Origin: Cyanobacteria bacterium FACHB-DQ100
GTDB taxonomy: Bacteria > Cyanobacteriota > Cyanobacteriia > Leptolyngbyales > Leptolyngbyaceae
Length of the DNA: 64,000 bases
Reading direction: 5' to 3'
Assembly: GCA_014695195.1 (NCBI GenBank)
Contig: JACJNW010000019.1
Location: 222,469-286,468, forward strand
Shown in pieces: positions 1 through 9,291 of the stretch; positions within the stretch are counted from its first letter, which is position 1, and every line of letters begins with the position of its first letter. The notes under the pieces were generated by a model. That model was given only the letters and a program-made list of their open reading frames with translations. It made no database searches and was not told where the DNA came from. A program made the position numbers and the translations under genes.

Positions 1-612
1 GATCTGGCTAAACGGTGAATGAGACAAATCAAATCCAAGCGGAATGGTATGCGCGATCGCTCCAGGATGAAGCTCACAAATTCGATTTGCCAATCGATCC
101 GACAGTGCGATAAATCGAGGCAATGATCGCAACAGATAGCGTTCTGCGCCGTAGCTCCGCCACTTATAGATCTTTGCTCTCCAGTCGGAAGACTCAAAAG
201 CACGATCCTCAGAAAATAGATAATGTACCGTAACTACTGTTTTCTCTGGGTGACATAGCCCAAGCCAACTGCTCCAAAGCTGCTCTAGGTGCAATACATC
301 ATACGGAGCGGCTAAACGTTCTGCTAATGCTTGCTGAAACTCCGAACTAAAGACATAAGAGAAAGGACGGCGAAAGCTTTGCCACTTTCCACGCAGTCCT
401 GCTGGTGGACGATAGAGATAACAGTGGAGATCATAAGACGGAAATAAAGCCTGAGTTTGCTCGATTTCCTCAGTCGTTTCACACGCAACAAAAGCGGAAA
501 CTTGATGACCGCGATCGACCAGTTCTTTGAGTAAGACATAGTACCAATGGCTATCGGCTTTGCCGAAAGGAATCGGTGGCGATGTCATAACTAAGACAAT
601 CTTTTTGGTCAT
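1..612 (-). CDS. glycosyltransferase, GT4-like (3' end outside window)
   Basis: The reading frame is open from the ATG at 612 to the left edge, so only about 204 N-terminal residues are seen. It begins MTKKIVLVMTSPPIPFGKAD and continues with a GT-B type N-terminal Rossmann half: an exposed loop after the first strand, then LLKELVDRGHQVSAFV, then a stretch ending in YDVLHLEQLW as in family 4 transferases. It probably transfers a sugar to a lipid-linked exopolysaccharide intermediate on the cytoplasmic face of the membrane. It is the last visible gene of the leftward polysaccharide operon, 64 bp after the preceding glycosyltransferase. The donor and acceptor cannot be told, and the catalytic C-terminal half lies outside the window. 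Confidence 0.8.
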   Translation of the reverse strand, partial: MTKKIVLVMTSPPIPFGKADSHWYYVLLKELVDRGHQVSAFVACETTEEIEQTQALFPSYDLHCYLYRPPAGLRGKWQSFRRPFSYVFSSEFQQALAERLAAPYDVLHLEQLWSSWLGLCHPEKTVVTVHYLFSEDRAFESSDWRAKIYKWRSYGAERYLLRSLPRFIALSDRLANRICELHPGAIAHTIPLGFDLSHSPFSQI

Positions 613-676
613 AAGTTAGGCTTTCCCAAAATTCTGGAATTGCGATCAACTGAACAGAAGTTCAAACTTAGCGAAG

Positions 677-1840
677 TTAGACAGAAACAAGTGCACAATG
701 AGCTGAATCATTGATCACATCAATAATCTGCTGTGCCATCGCATCCCAAGTTCCACTCCGTAGTAAATAAGAAACTTGCTTCTGCACCAACTGCTGATAC
801 ACCCGTTGATGACTCTGCCAATGATACAGTACATCGATCAATTGAGCCATATCATTTGCATCGGATAACAATAACGGTCTTAACTCGTTTGGATATCGCT
901 CTGCAACTCCCGCCGTTGCCGTAACGATCGCCGGAATTCCACAACATAATGCTTCATGCACCCCTAAACCATACGCTTCATACCGAGTAGGTGCCACTAA
1001 ACAATCTGAAGCTCTCATTAGATCTGGAACATCAGTGCGAAATCCAAGAAACTTGATACGATCGACCAATCCCGCTTCCACAAGGCGCTGCTTCCAGCTC
1101 GGCAACTCAGCACCGCCCCCAATCACAAGCAATTGAGCATTCCAGGCTGAATTTTGGCATAATTGCTGCCATGCTTCAAACAATACATCAAACCCCTTGC
1201 GCCGATCTCCTAATGCACCAACAAACACTACGATTGGGCAATCCAATGGCAAGCCCAACTGCTGACGTAGCGATCGTGCTTCTCCAGCCGTTGCAGGATA
1301 GAACGTGGTGGGGTCAATGCCATAGTAGATCGATCGCACTTTCTCAGGAGTAACCAATCCATTCTTAATCACATCGGCTTTGGTTCGCTCTGAGTCGGCG
1401 ATGACAAGTTGCGCTCGCTGCAAGCGGCGTTTTTCTGAGTGACGAAAATAGGCGTGAGTTGCTGCAATCTTTGCTTTTTGCAGCACATTGACCTTTGATT
1501 CTGGACGATAAGCGGCATGAACATAATGCACCCAGTTCACATCGCCCCAGTCACAGTTTCCTCCATTGACTAGCACTCGTCCGCCTCGCTGCGTAATCCG
1601 ATGCGCCCAAAATCGTCCGACGCGATCGAGCAAAAATTCGCTGAGAAAGTACGATTTTGCCACCTTTGGTACGCGATGCCATATCAAGTTTTCGTAGCAT
1701 TGTAGGTTCGGCTCCACACGATGGGAGACGACGTGAACTTCCGTGCCCTGTCGAACGAGATAATCGACTAAAGCATAGTTTGCGCGATCCATTCCCCCCG
1801 TTTTCACCAAATCGCCTGTCACTAACAGAAACAGTTTCAT
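677..1840 (-). CDS. glycosyltransferase family 4
   Basis: This 387-residue GT-B glycosyltransferase probably adds a sugar during exopolysaccharide assembly in the cytoplasm. The N-terminal domain starts MKLFLLVTGDLVKTGGMDRA, with the Gly-rich acceptor loop. The C-terminal domain has the strand PIVVFVGALGDRRKGFD, the segment VDRIKFLGFRTDVPDLM, and the family 4 signature region around APTRYEAYGLGVHEALCCG with the E-x7-E pattern that binds the nucleotide-sugar. Its ATG overlaps the stop of the upstream O-antigen-ligase-like gene by 4 bp, which points to translational coupling. The sugar specificity is unknown. Length is normal for the family. Confidence 0.9.
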   Translation of the reverse strand: MKLFLLVTGDLVKTGGMDRANYALVDYLVRQGTEVHVVSHRVEPNLQCYENLIWHRVPKVAKSYFLSEFLLDRVGRFWAHRITQRGGRVLVNGGNCDWGDVNWVHYVHAAYRPESKVNVLQKAKIAATHAYFRHSEKRRLQRAQLVIADSERTKADVIKNGLVTPEKVRSIYYGIDPTTFYPATAGEARSLRQQLGLPLDCPIVVFVGALGDRRKGFDVLFEAWQQLCQNSAWNAQLLVIGGGAELPSWKQRLVEAGLVDRIKFLGFRTDVPDLMRASDCLVAPTRYEAYGLGVHEALCCGIPAIVTATAGVAERYPNELRPLLLSDANDMAQLIDVLYHWQSHQRVYQQLVQKQVSYLLRSGTWDAMAQQIIDVINDSAHCALVSV

Positions 1841-3204
1841 CTTCTTGCCAAATTTGAAACAACAATGTGTTGTCGATGGCTGTTCTGCGCTGCCACAAAC
1901 AGAGTGGCATTAAGCAACCAGAATTCCATGCCACTCTGACTGATAAATATAGGATAGTTAAAGGTTAGGGCGACCGCACCGATGTTGTACGCAAGGATAA
2001 TTGCCCCCCACAATTGCAGCGAGGACTGTCGGTTGCTAACGACTTGCCAAACTCCAAAGCAGGCAGCAATCAATGCTCCTGAATAAGCAATAATCAAGGG
2101 AATGCCACCATCGAGCAACCAACCTGTCCACTGAATCTCAACCCACAGCGGCTGAGTGATCGGATTAAGATTATCGCCAAAGTAGCTATTGATCATTCCC
2201 CAGCGTCCCAAGCCTGCGCCGAGAGGAAACTGAGGCAGCAGTTCGGTAATCGTAGCTTCTAAAAAGTGACCACGACTTTGATAAACAACGGTGTCGGGAG
2301 ACTCTGCAATCAGTGAGAGAAAGCGATCAGCTGTCATGTTCCCCCCGATCGTCATTGCCCAGCTTGTGGTCGCGATCGCAACCACGATCGCCGTACCAAC
2401 CATCGATATCACCTGCCAAACTCGTTTGAGTTGAATCAAGACAAGAGCAATCACCAGTAAGCAAAGCAGCGACATAATCAGTGTAGAGCGTACCTGTGAA
2501 AGATAGATACAAAATAAGCCAGCTCCAACACTTGCAATGGCAAATAAGCGAAAGAGTAGATTGCGTTCTTGCAGAGCGATTCCGGTTCCAAGCAGTAGCG
2601 CATAGAAACCAGAAGAAGCTGCACCCCCTGGAACATCGCTGAGTCCAGAGGGACGGAAGATCGCCGTTCCATTTGCCAAAATAATTTTTAACTGCTCTCC
2701 TTCAAATGCGCCTTCGGTTACCACTGAAGAAACCGCAAACCGAACCGTTTCAGGATAATAAATTTGTAGTACCCCTACAATTGAACTCGCCGTGTGAAAT
2801 CCCCACATCAGATAGATCAACCAGCGAAAATCACGATCGTTCAGTTCGAGGCGAGTCACCCAAAACAGTGGTGCAAGAATCGCGAGATACATCAGACATT
2901 GTGCGACTCCCGCAGTCAGACTACTGAGATAGGGGTGCCAAAATAACTGCAACGCCATGATGCAAAGAATGACGATCGCCCAAGGTTTGGCTGGATGTTT
3001 GATGCCGGTTTTGGGAATTTTCCATAATAACCCCAAGCTCAGTGCAAACGCTCCAACTCGCATCACAATTCTAAACTGTGAAATTTCAGGAAAGAGCAAC
3101 AGAATTTGTAGCAGAAATTGAATGAATATAAAGCCATGCAGCCATGAGAACTGTGGCAATCGAACGCGCCAAGCAGGAACTCGGACAGATTGAGGAGATT
3201 GCAT
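1837..3204 (-). CDS. O-antigen ligase/Wzy polymerase-like membrane protein
   Basis: A 455-residue integral membrane protein with roughly ten to twelve hydrophobic segments. A large extracytoplasmic loop near residues 290-370 contains SRGHFLEATITELLPQFPLG and GLGRWGMIN, the arrangement of the O-antigen ligase/Wzy_C family. Members polymerise or ligate lipid-linked polysaccharide repeats at the periplasmic face. It sits between a methyltransferase (21 bp gap) and a glycosyltransferase (4 bp overlap) in the same operon, and a Wzc-like kinase is the first gene, so a Wzy-type polymerase role is the better guess. Ligase and polymerase cannot be separated by sequence alone. Confidence 0.8.
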   Translation of the reverse strand: MQSPQSVRVPAWRVRLPQFSWLHGFIFIQFLLQILLLFPEISQFRIVMRVGAFALSLGLLWKIPKTGIKHPAKPWAIVILCIMALQLFWHPYLSSLTAGVAQCLMYLAILAPLFWVTRLELNDRDFRWLIYLMWGFHTASSIVGVLQIYYPETVRFAVSSVVTEGAFEGEQLKIILANGTAIFRPSGLSDVPGGAASSGFYALLLGTGIALQERNLLFRLFAIASVGAGLFCIYLSQVRSTLIMSLLCLLVIALVLIQLKRVWQVISMVGTAIVVAIATTSWAMTIGGNMTADRFLSLIAESPDTVVYQSRGHFLEATITELLPQFPLGAGLGRWGMINSYFGDNLNPITQPLWVEIQWTGWLLDGGIPLIIAYSGALIAACFGVWQVVSNRQSSLQLWGAIILAYNIGAVALTFNYPIFISQSGMEFWLLNATLFVAAQNSHRQHIVVSNLARR

Positions 3205-3225
3205 GAGATTGATAGAGACAGGGAA

Positions 3226-3888
3226 TTAGAACACTGGTCTTCTTGCTATACACAACAAGTTATCGCTAAACAAACGACCTCGAAACATTGAACTCGCTGG
3301 ATAGTTCCGAGACGTAAATAGAATTCGTCCGCGATCGCTGTATTCCACCTGGATGTCAGTTAAACCACACTCTTGTGCAATCCGCCTAAGATCAATTTCG
3401 AGCAGCGCCGTAATGTGAGCCGGATAAAGTCCCGGAGCTTCTTGAAAGGCGTTAAACTGATCCTTCAACACCAACGTGAGTTTGCTCAGCAAACTCAACT
3501 GATTCGGGGTCGTCACAATGATATGTCCGCCTGGCTTAGTCAGCCGTACCAGTTCACGATAGAAAGCGCGCGGATTTTCCAAATGCTCGATCGTTTCAAC
3601 TGACACGACTACATCGGCAAAACCGCCCTCAAGCTGAGTCATCGGTTCATCCAGGTTCTGAGCGATAAACTCTGTGCCTGCGGGGAATCCTTCATATCGA
3701 ACCGCATCGATCCCAACATAGCGATCGCAGAACTTTGAGACAAACGGCTTTAGGTTTCCAGCTCCACACCCCACATCTAACAGAACAGAGCTGTGTGGAC
3801 AATCTGCCAAGGCTCGCGCAACCATTTGATAAATCGCGACATTACTAATCCCTAAACTCTGTTCTGCGCGGGTAATCGTGTTCCTCAT
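3226..3888 (-). CDS. class I SAM-dependent methyltransferase
   Basis: A Rossmann-fold methyltransferase with motif I LLDVGCGAGNLKPF, an acidic residue after the second strand (YVGIDAV), and post-I elements FADVVVSVETIEHLENP and LTKPGGHIIVTTPN. It probably methylates a sugar or a lipid carrier intermediate of the exopolysaccharide. I chose the ATG at 3888 (220 residues). It has an AGAGG eight bases upstream and removes the 65-bp overlap with the kinase gene that the longer frame (to 3975) would need. It lies 22 bp downstream of the kinase stop and 21 bp before the ligase-like gene. The true acceptor is not known. Confidence 0.85.
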   Translation of the reverse strand: MRNTITRAEQSLGISNVAIYQMVARALADCPHSSVLLDVGCGAGNLKPFVSKFCDRYVGIDAVRYEGFPAGTEFIAQNLDEPMTQLEGGFADVVVSVETIEHLENPRAFYRELVRLTKPGGHIIVTTPNQLSLLSKLTLVLKDQFNAFQEAPGLYPAHITALLEIDLRRIAQECGLTDIQVEYSDRGRILFTSRNYPASSMFRGRLFSDNLLCIARRPVF

Positions 3889-3910
3889 GGTACAAACCTC
3901 TGGTGAAGAA

Positions 3911-6184
3911 TCAAGCTGTCTCGACGGCTGCTGTGTTGTAGTTGCGTCGGACGTATTCATGATATTTATGGGCAATGTGCGTTCCTGGCTTGAGGCAGTT
4001 CGCGACGACTCCTAACACTGGATTACCAGACAGTTGCAAGCCTCGTAATGCTTCGATCAATGCCGTTCGTCCCGTATTTCCTAACCCCACAACCAGCACA
4101 CTGCCATCGGTTTGACCAGCGAGAATCAAGCTGTCCGAAAACCCCAAAACGGGTGGAGCATCATAAATAATCAAGTCGTAATGTTCCTTGAGTTCCTCCA
4201 TCATCTGTTTCATCCGCGCGGAAGAAAGCAGGCGACTTGCATCGCTCTGAGCAGTTCCAGCCGTCAAAACAAACAGATTTTGCTCGATCGGCGAGGGTTG
4301 AATCAATTGATGCACCGAGATATCTGAAGTTAAGCATTGGCTTAACCCCTGTTCGTTCGGAACTTTTGCATAAGTGTGAATTTTGGAGCGGTACAAATCC
4401 GCGTCGACAATCAAAACCCGCTGTCCCATCGTTGCGGCTGCCAAGCCCATATTTAACGCAACCGTAGATTTCCCATCACTTGCCAATGCTGAAGCAACGA
4501 CGACCGAATGCAATGGAGCCTGCAAGTTCGACATTGATAAGCTGAGGCTTAAACTCCGAAAGGCTTCTCGGAAAATTGCAGCATCTTCGCTTAAATCGAT
4601 CGAGAAGGTTTGAGCAGGGTGAGTTGAAGCTTCGATCGACGCAGGCAAGTTTCGCAGCGATGTCATCGCAGGCAAGCTGAGTTCGCCCAAGTTTTTGTAG
4701 AAGGGAATTACGCTCAACAGCGGGAATTTTGTATCCTGCTTTAGATCATCTGCTGAGTACAACACATCATCGAGCTTGTCTACCAGTAATGCCGTAAGCA
4801 CCGCGAGAAATAGACTCCCCACCAGTCCTAAACCTGCACTTTGCGGAATCGATGGGAAAATCGGGGCGGGGCGTTGACTCGGGGCAGCAATAATTTGCCA
4901 AGGCTGAGTATTTTGTGCGGCTTCGATTTGCAGACTCTCACGACTGGCGAGAAAGCGATCGAGACTATCGTTGGCGACTTTCAGTTCTCGCTGTAAATCG
5001 ACATTCTGACGCACGAGCGCAGGAACCGTTCTCAGGCTGGCTTGAAGCTGTTCAGCCGTTCTCACTAGAGAAACATTCCTCGCCTCTAATGCTTTAATTT
5101 CATTACTCACGGTCACCAGTTGACGATTCAGTTCGATCAGCGCTCCGCTTAAGTTTCCTTGAGCTTGAGTCATGCCAGTCGTACTGAGGGTGCGCTTCGC
5201 TTCTCGCTCCATCTGCGCTAAAATGCCCTCTCGCCGCTTCATTAAAGCTTGTACTGGTGGAGCATCGGGAGTGAGCCGTTCTACATTAATTGAGAGCTGT
5301 GTCTCTATCTGCTGAAGCTGTTCGCGCAAGCCCTGGAATGTCTTTGATTCACTGAGAGCAGAGGACGCGATCGCGATTTCAGGACTATTGCCTACTTGCT
5401 TTCTCAGGGTAGTATATAGTGCTCTTAACTCAAATAACTTCGCTTGAGTCCCTTTCTGCTCTGACTCGATCTCTCCACTGAGCTTAATTAAGTAGCCTGC
5501 GCGATCTTCAGGATTGACAAGGTTGTTTTGTTCCCGAAACGACTCAAGTCTTCCCTGGATCTGGTTCACACGATCATAGAGATTAGGCAGTTGTTTCTCA
5601 ACAAACTTAACGCCTTGCTGCAAATTGCGGCTTCGCAGTTGTTCCCCATATTGAAGATAGATTTCGGACAGCTTTTGAGCTACAAATAATCCTTGAGTTG
5701 CATCGTTATCCAGATAACTCACCTCAAGAATCTCGGTGTCTTTCAGACGTGTGAGCGAGAGATTACCCAGAAGTTGATCCGGTGTCAGCGAAGGATGGTC
5801 TTTTTTCAGTGAAGTTAACGCAGGTTCAAGTATCTGTGCGCTTCTGAGCACTTGCATTAAGGTTGTATAGTTAATGCCCGAACTCTGCTCTCCTAAAGGC
5901 GTTCCGAATTGTTGTCCCGGACTTGACTTTGTCGGTTCAATTAATAATCTAAACGTACTCATGTAAATGGGCTTACGGGTGACTGCCCACGCCATCGTTG
6001 TACTGAACAATATCAGCGCCACCGTCCCAACAAATACTTTACGTCGCCGCACTACGTCCCAGACTTTTTTCAAATCGAGTTCAGGGCGATTATCAGTGCC
6101 TTTAAAGCTGAGAAAGTGCAGGGAGTTCCCCGTTTCTTGGCTCAGATCAGATTGATACAACTTCGACAAGGGATTCTTACTCAT
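3911..6184 (-). CDS. Wzc-like polysaccharide co-polymerase / tyrosine autokinase
   Basis: A 757-residue fusion of a Wzz chain-length domain and a bacterial tyrosine kinase, which controls polymerisation and export of exopolysaccharide at the inner membrane. Transmembrane segments lie near residues 52-70 and 455-478, with a long coiled-coil periplasmic region between them. The kinase half has a Walker A-like GKST at 571-574, Walker A' LIVDADL at 591-597 and Walker B LIIYDAPP near 671-678. The tail carries Tyr741, Tyr744 and Tyr749 as a short autophosphorylation cluster. It is the first gene of the leftward operon and is divergent from the Wza-like gene, its expected outer-membrane partner. A near-copy of its start region lies directly upstream. 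Confidence 0.93.
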   Translation of the reverse strand: MSKNPLSKLYQSDLSQETGNSLHFLSFKGTDNRPELDLKKVWDVVRRRKVFVGTVALILFSTTMAWAVTRKPIYMSTFRLLIEPTKSSPGQQFGTPLGEQSSGINYTTLMQVLRSAQILEPALTSLKKDHPSLTPDQLLGNLSLTRLKDTEILEVSYLDNDATQGLFVAQKLSEIYLQYGEQLRSRNLQQGVKFVEKQLPNLYDRVNQIQGRLESFREQNNLVNPEDRAGYLIKLSGEIESEQKGTQAKLFELRALYTTLRKQVGNSPEIAIASSALSESKTFQGLREQLQQIETQLSINVERLTPDAPPVQALMKRREGILAQMEREAKRTLSTTGMTQAQGNLSGALIELNRQLVTVSNEIKALEARNVSLVRTAEQLQASLRTVPALVRQNVDLQRELKVANDSLDRFLASRESLQIEAAQNTQPWQIIAAPSQRPAPIFPSIPQSAGLGLVGSLFLAVLTALLVDKLDDVLYSADDLKQDTKFPLLSVIPFYKNLGELSLPAMTSLRNLPASIEASTHPAQTFSIDLSEDAAIFREAFRSLSLSLSMSNLQAPLHSVVVASALASDGKSTVALNMGLAAATMGQRVLIVDADLYRSKIHTYAKVPNEQGLSQCLTSDISVHQLIQPSPIEQNLFVLTAGTAQSDASRLLSSARMKQMMEELKEHYDLIIYDAPPVLGFSDSLILAGQTDGSVLVVGLGNTGRTALIEALRGLQLSGNPVLGVVANCLKPGTHIAHKYHEYVRRNYNTAAVETA

Positions 6185-6213
6185 GCAACTTAAGGATTTT
6201 TACTCATGCAACC
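6171..6213 (-). repeat. 23-bp tandem duplication of the kinase gene start, creating a mini-ORF
   Basis: On the minus strand the segment containing the first codons of the kinase gene (6171-6190) is almost repeated at 6194-6213, offset by 23 bp. The upstream copy has its own ATG at 6207, encodes MSKNP and then stops with TAA at 6190. The true gene begins MSKNPLSK at 6184. The mini-ORF is in a different frame and ends just before the real start. Confidence 0.85.
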
Positions 6214-6268
6214 TAGAAAGGGTAATCCGTGATGCCACCCGCGCACATCTGCTGACACATCACACTAT

Positions 6269-6310
6269 GATCAAGTTGCGCCTAGTATTGATCAAGTTGC
6301 GCCCAGTATT
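6269..6310. repeat. 21-bp tandem repeat, two copies, in the divergent EPS promoter region
   Basis: Copies at 6269-6289 and 6290-6310 both start gatcaagttgcgcc and differ at one base (cctag versus cccag). The 21-bp period equals two DNA turns. They lie between the divergent Wzc-like and Wza-like genes, so they could be a regulator binding site. That role is inference. Confidence 0.85.
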
Positions 6311-6467
6311 TCATACCGTTTTGCTTTGAGAGTCCGTAAGAGTACTGAACCTGCTCCCTTGGAATTACGGAGAATCTAGGGATATTACAGAGTGTGAGTC
6401 GGACACGATCGCTTACTGTAAGTCAGCCTCCCCTGATTCTTTCTTACTTCGTTGATGTGACTGCATT

Positions 6468-7631
6468 ATGAATGAAGCTCTCAATCGCTTGATGTCCCGC
6501 GTTTGTCTTGCGCTCACGGCAACCGCAGTCCAACCGTTTGCAGCACTGGCACAGTCTCCGATACCGACTGCCCGATCGATGCCGCTGCCTGTGTTGCAAT
6601 CGTCGCCTGTTCCTCCGGGAGTGCAGCCTGCGCCGACTGCTGCGACAGTTGCCGTACCTGTCGATAGCAGCTATAAGCTGGGTGCAGGCGATCTGATGCG
6701 GGTGGAAATGTTTGATATCCCTGAGTTGACCTTTGAGCCGCGATATACGGTTTTGCTGGATGGCGCGTTGAATTTGCCCTGGGTTGGTGGCGTTTCGGTA
6801 CAGGGATTAACGATTGCTCAAGCAACCGAACAACTGAAGGAGCGCTACAAGAAATTTGTGCAAAATCCGGTGATTACGGTCAGTTTGCTGGCACCTCGTC
6901 CTTTGAAGATTGGCATCATTGGGGCTGTGAATCGTCCGGGGTCTTATATTGTGAACACGATCGGCAGCGAAATCACACAGTCCAGTTTGGCGCAGCGGAG
7001 TTCTTTTGAAGGGGGAAGCCAATGGCCCACCGTTTCTAAAGCGATTCAGACCGCAGGTGGAATTGCTCAGATGGCAAACATTCGGGAGATCGAAGTCCGT
7101 CGCCCTCAAGTCGATGGTTCACAAGAAACAATCAAGATCAATTTGTGGAAGTATTTGCAAGCGGGTGAACTGGCGCAGGATGTACCGCTAAAAGACGGCG
7201 ATACGATTTTTGTTCCAACTGCAACTAAACTTGATCCAACCGAGGTGAGCAGTATAGCCATGAGCAATTTCTCACCAGAGCAGATTCAGGTGAATGTTGT
7301 TGGTGAGGTGATGCGACCCGGAGGAGTGGCAGTGCGTCCGAATTCTACACTCATGCAAGCTGTTTTAGCTGCCGGAGGAATCAATCCAGGGCGAGGAAAT
7401 CGAGCAAAGGTCGAGCTAGTTCGATTGATGCCGGACGGGAAAGTCGATCGGCGAGAGTTCAAGTTTGATGTGACAAGAGGATTAGACGAGGCTTCTAATC
7501 CGGCGATTCGTCAAAATGATGTCATTGTGGTCAATCGCAGTGCGACCGCGAAGGTGTCTGATTTGTTAGGTGCGGTTGTTAGCCCGATTACGGGAGCATT
7601 TGGACTATTACGGCTTTTATTAGGGAACTAA
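6468..7631 (+). CDS. Wza-like polysaccharide export protein (Poly_export/SLBB)
   Basis: A 387-residue secreted protein of the outer-membrane polysaccharide export family. A signal peptide covers about residues 1-28 (hydrophobic core LTATAVQPFAALAQS) and a Pro-rich linker follows. The Poly_export domain begins SSYKLGAGDLMRVEMFDIPE near residue 67. Two SLBB-type domains follow, one starting at RPLKIGIIGAVNRPGSY and one at IQVNVVGEVMRPGGVAVRP. It would form or line the channel that exports polymer handled by the Wzc-like protein encoded divergently. No lipobox Cys is evident after the signal peptide, unlike E. coli Wza, which is common in cyanobacteria. No clear Shine-Dalgarno precedes the ATG at 6468. 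Confidence 0.92.
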   Translation: MNEALNRLMSRVCLALTATAVQPFAALAQSPIPTARSMPLPVLQSSPVPPGVQPAPTAATVAVPVDSSYKLGAGDLMRVEMFDIPELTFEPRYTVLLDGALNLPWVGGVSVQGLTIAQATEQLKERYKKFVQNPVITVSLLAPRPLKIGIIGAVNRPGSYIVNTIGSEITQSSLAQRSSFEGGSQWPTVSKAIQTAGGIAQMANIREIEVRRPQVDGSQETIKINLWKYLQAGELAQDVPLKDGDTIFVPTATKLDPTEVSSIAMSNFSPEQIQVNVVGEVMRPGGVAVRPNSTLMQAVLAAGGINPGRGNRAKVELVRLMPDGKVDRREFKFDVTRGLDEASNPAIRQNDVIVVNRSATAKVSDLLGAVVSPITGAFGLLRLLLGN

Positions 7632-7650
7632 TAGCGGGTTCTACTGAGCT

Positions 7651-7683
7651 AAAAAACTCCGACTTAAAAGATCGGGGTTTTTT
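7651..7683. terminator. Rho-independent terminator after the export gene
   Basis: A 12-bp stem (7651-7662 with 7672-7683, one G-T pair) and a 9-base loop begin about 20 bp after the export gene stop. The arms begin with A6 and end with T6, so it could act in both directions. Confidence 0.85.
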
Positions 7684-8022
7684 ACGTGATCGTTTGTGCG
7701 ATCGTTGCTTTGCAATATGCCTACCCAGTTCTCAATGCTTCTACTCAGTTCAGACGCTGAATTGATAGGGCAGTGGTTGAGCTTGATCAGCACACTGTGA
7801 GAAACAACTAGAATTTTGAGCGATTTTTCGGCAAGCAGTTGAAATAACCGCACATTTACGTAGCTTCAAAAGAAAAGACACTCAGTACAATCCAATCACT
7901 GGAGTTCAAGCATCTACCAAGCTGCATTGTCTCTACAGCCGCCGCCTTGCTGCTTCTGTGTTGCATTGCTCTATTTTTTGCAATTTGCCTGTTGCCTACA
8001 TTGTGACACTGCTATTCTTGCC
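7684..8022. other. intergenic region with no recognised gene
   Basis: This stretch separates the terminator from the next glycosyltransferase. A frame on the minus strand (7641-7853) runs through the terminator and resembles nothing known. A TTG at 7927 opens the following gene's frame early, but the extra 32 residues are Cys-rich and unlike a GT4 N-terminus. I see no RNA gene here. Confidence 0.5.
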
Positions 8023-9273
8023 ATGTCTTACTTGCCAACCTCAGATCACCTTGTATCGTCCCATTCTATTCGCGCTGTAGAACGTGATTCAAGTGCTCCA
8101 CTTCGGATTTGTCACTTATCAAAATACTATCCACCCCAGCCTGGAGGAATCGAAACTCATGTTAGAGCATTGGCAACTTCACAAGCTGGATTAGGCGCAA
8201 AAGTGGATGTTGTCTGTGTGAATGCGTGTGATCAAACAGGTCAAGAAACGAGCCGAACGACTACCATCGAAGAAGTCGATCGCAATGTTCGCGTGATTCG
8301 CTTAGGGCGATTGGGAACAGTAGCACGGTTTGATTTGTTTACTGCCTTTTCTCAGCACTTCAGCAGAAAGGATTTTTCCTATGATATTGCTCATTTACAC
8401 GCACCCAATCCGGCAATGGCATTGCATTGGGCGTTAGCAAATTCTTCCGTGCCGCTCGTGGTGACGCATCACAGTGATATTGTGAAGCAGCAAGTCCTTA
8501 AGCATGTTGTAAATCCCTTATTAAACTATGTATATGAACGTGCAGCGCGAGTTCTGGTCACGAATCCGAGCTATTTAGCAGGGTCAACTTTTTTGCGTCC
8601 GTACCAAGGGCGCGTTGAAGTGTTGCCATTAGGAGTTGATTTGTCGGTCTATCGACAACCAAGTGCGGCTGCGATCGCGTATGAGAGAAAGCTTAGGGCT
8701 ACATATCCAGGCCCAATTTGGCTTTGTGTAGGACGATTGGTTTACTATAAAGCGCTGCACATTGCAATTTCAGCCTTGCAAAAAGTCTCCGGAACTTTGA
8801 TCATTGTGGGCAAAGGAGAGCTTGCTGAGTCCCTGCGGCAACATGCAATCGACTGTAGCGTAAGCGATCGTGTGGTGTTTCAGCGGCATGTCAGCCAGGA
8901 TGAACTGATTGGAGCTTATCGTGCTGCGACCGCTTTATGGTTTCCGTCGAATGCTCGGAGCGAAGCATTTGGCTTGGTGCAAGTGGAAGCAATGGCGAGT
9001 GCTTGTCCTGTGATCAATGCAGCAATTCCGGATAGTGGAGTCACTTGGGTGAGCCGTCATGAAGTTGAGGGATTAACCGTGCCAGTGAATGATCCCGACG
9101 CACTGGCGAATGCTGCGAATCGATTGCTGCGAGAGCCACATCTGCGTGGTAAGTTTGCGATCGCGGCTCAAACCCGATCGCAGCAGTTTGACCAAGTGTT
9201 GATGGCGGAAGAAAGTTTACGAATCTATCAGCGGGCAATTCATCAAGGAGTGGTACAGCCAATTTTGGTTTAG
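8023..9273 (+). CDS. glycosyltransferase family 4
   Basis: A GT-B family 4 glycosyltransferase of 416 residues when started at the ATG at 8023. The N-terminal domain starts RICHLSKYYPPQPGGIETHV, with the typical GGIE acceptor loop, and contains HLHAPNPAMALHWA and VVTHHSDIVKQ. The C-terminal domain has PIWLCVGRLVYYKALH, the donor-site region FPSNARSEAFGLVQVEAMAS and the second conserved Glu. It is followed after about 18 bp by another GT4 gene, so the two form a rightward pair within the exopolysaccharide locus. The GGIETH and HSDIVKQ features resemble mannosyl- or glucosyl-transferases, but specificity is not decided. Confidence 0.9.
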   Translation: MSYLPTSDHLVSSHSIRAVERDSSAPLRICHLSKYYPPQPGGIETHVRALATSQAGLGAKVDVVCVNACDQTGQETSRTTTIEEVDRNVRVIRLGRLGTVARFDLFTAFSQHFSRKDFSYDIAHLHAPNPAMALHWALANSSVPLVVTHHSDIVKQQVLKHVVNPLLNYVYERAARVLVTNPSYLAGSTFLRPYQGRVEVLPLGVDLSVYRQPSAAAIAYERKLRATYPGPIWLCVGRLVYYKALHIAISALQKVSGTLIIVGKGELAESLRQHAIDCSVSDRVVFQRHVSQDELIGAYRAATALWFPSNARSEAFGLVQVEAMASACPVINAAIPDSGVTWVSRHEVEGLTVPVNDPDALANAANRLLREPHLRGKFAIAAQTRSQQFDQVLMAEESLRIYQRAIHQGVVQPILV

Positions 9274-9291
9274 ATGAAGAGAGAATAGGTG

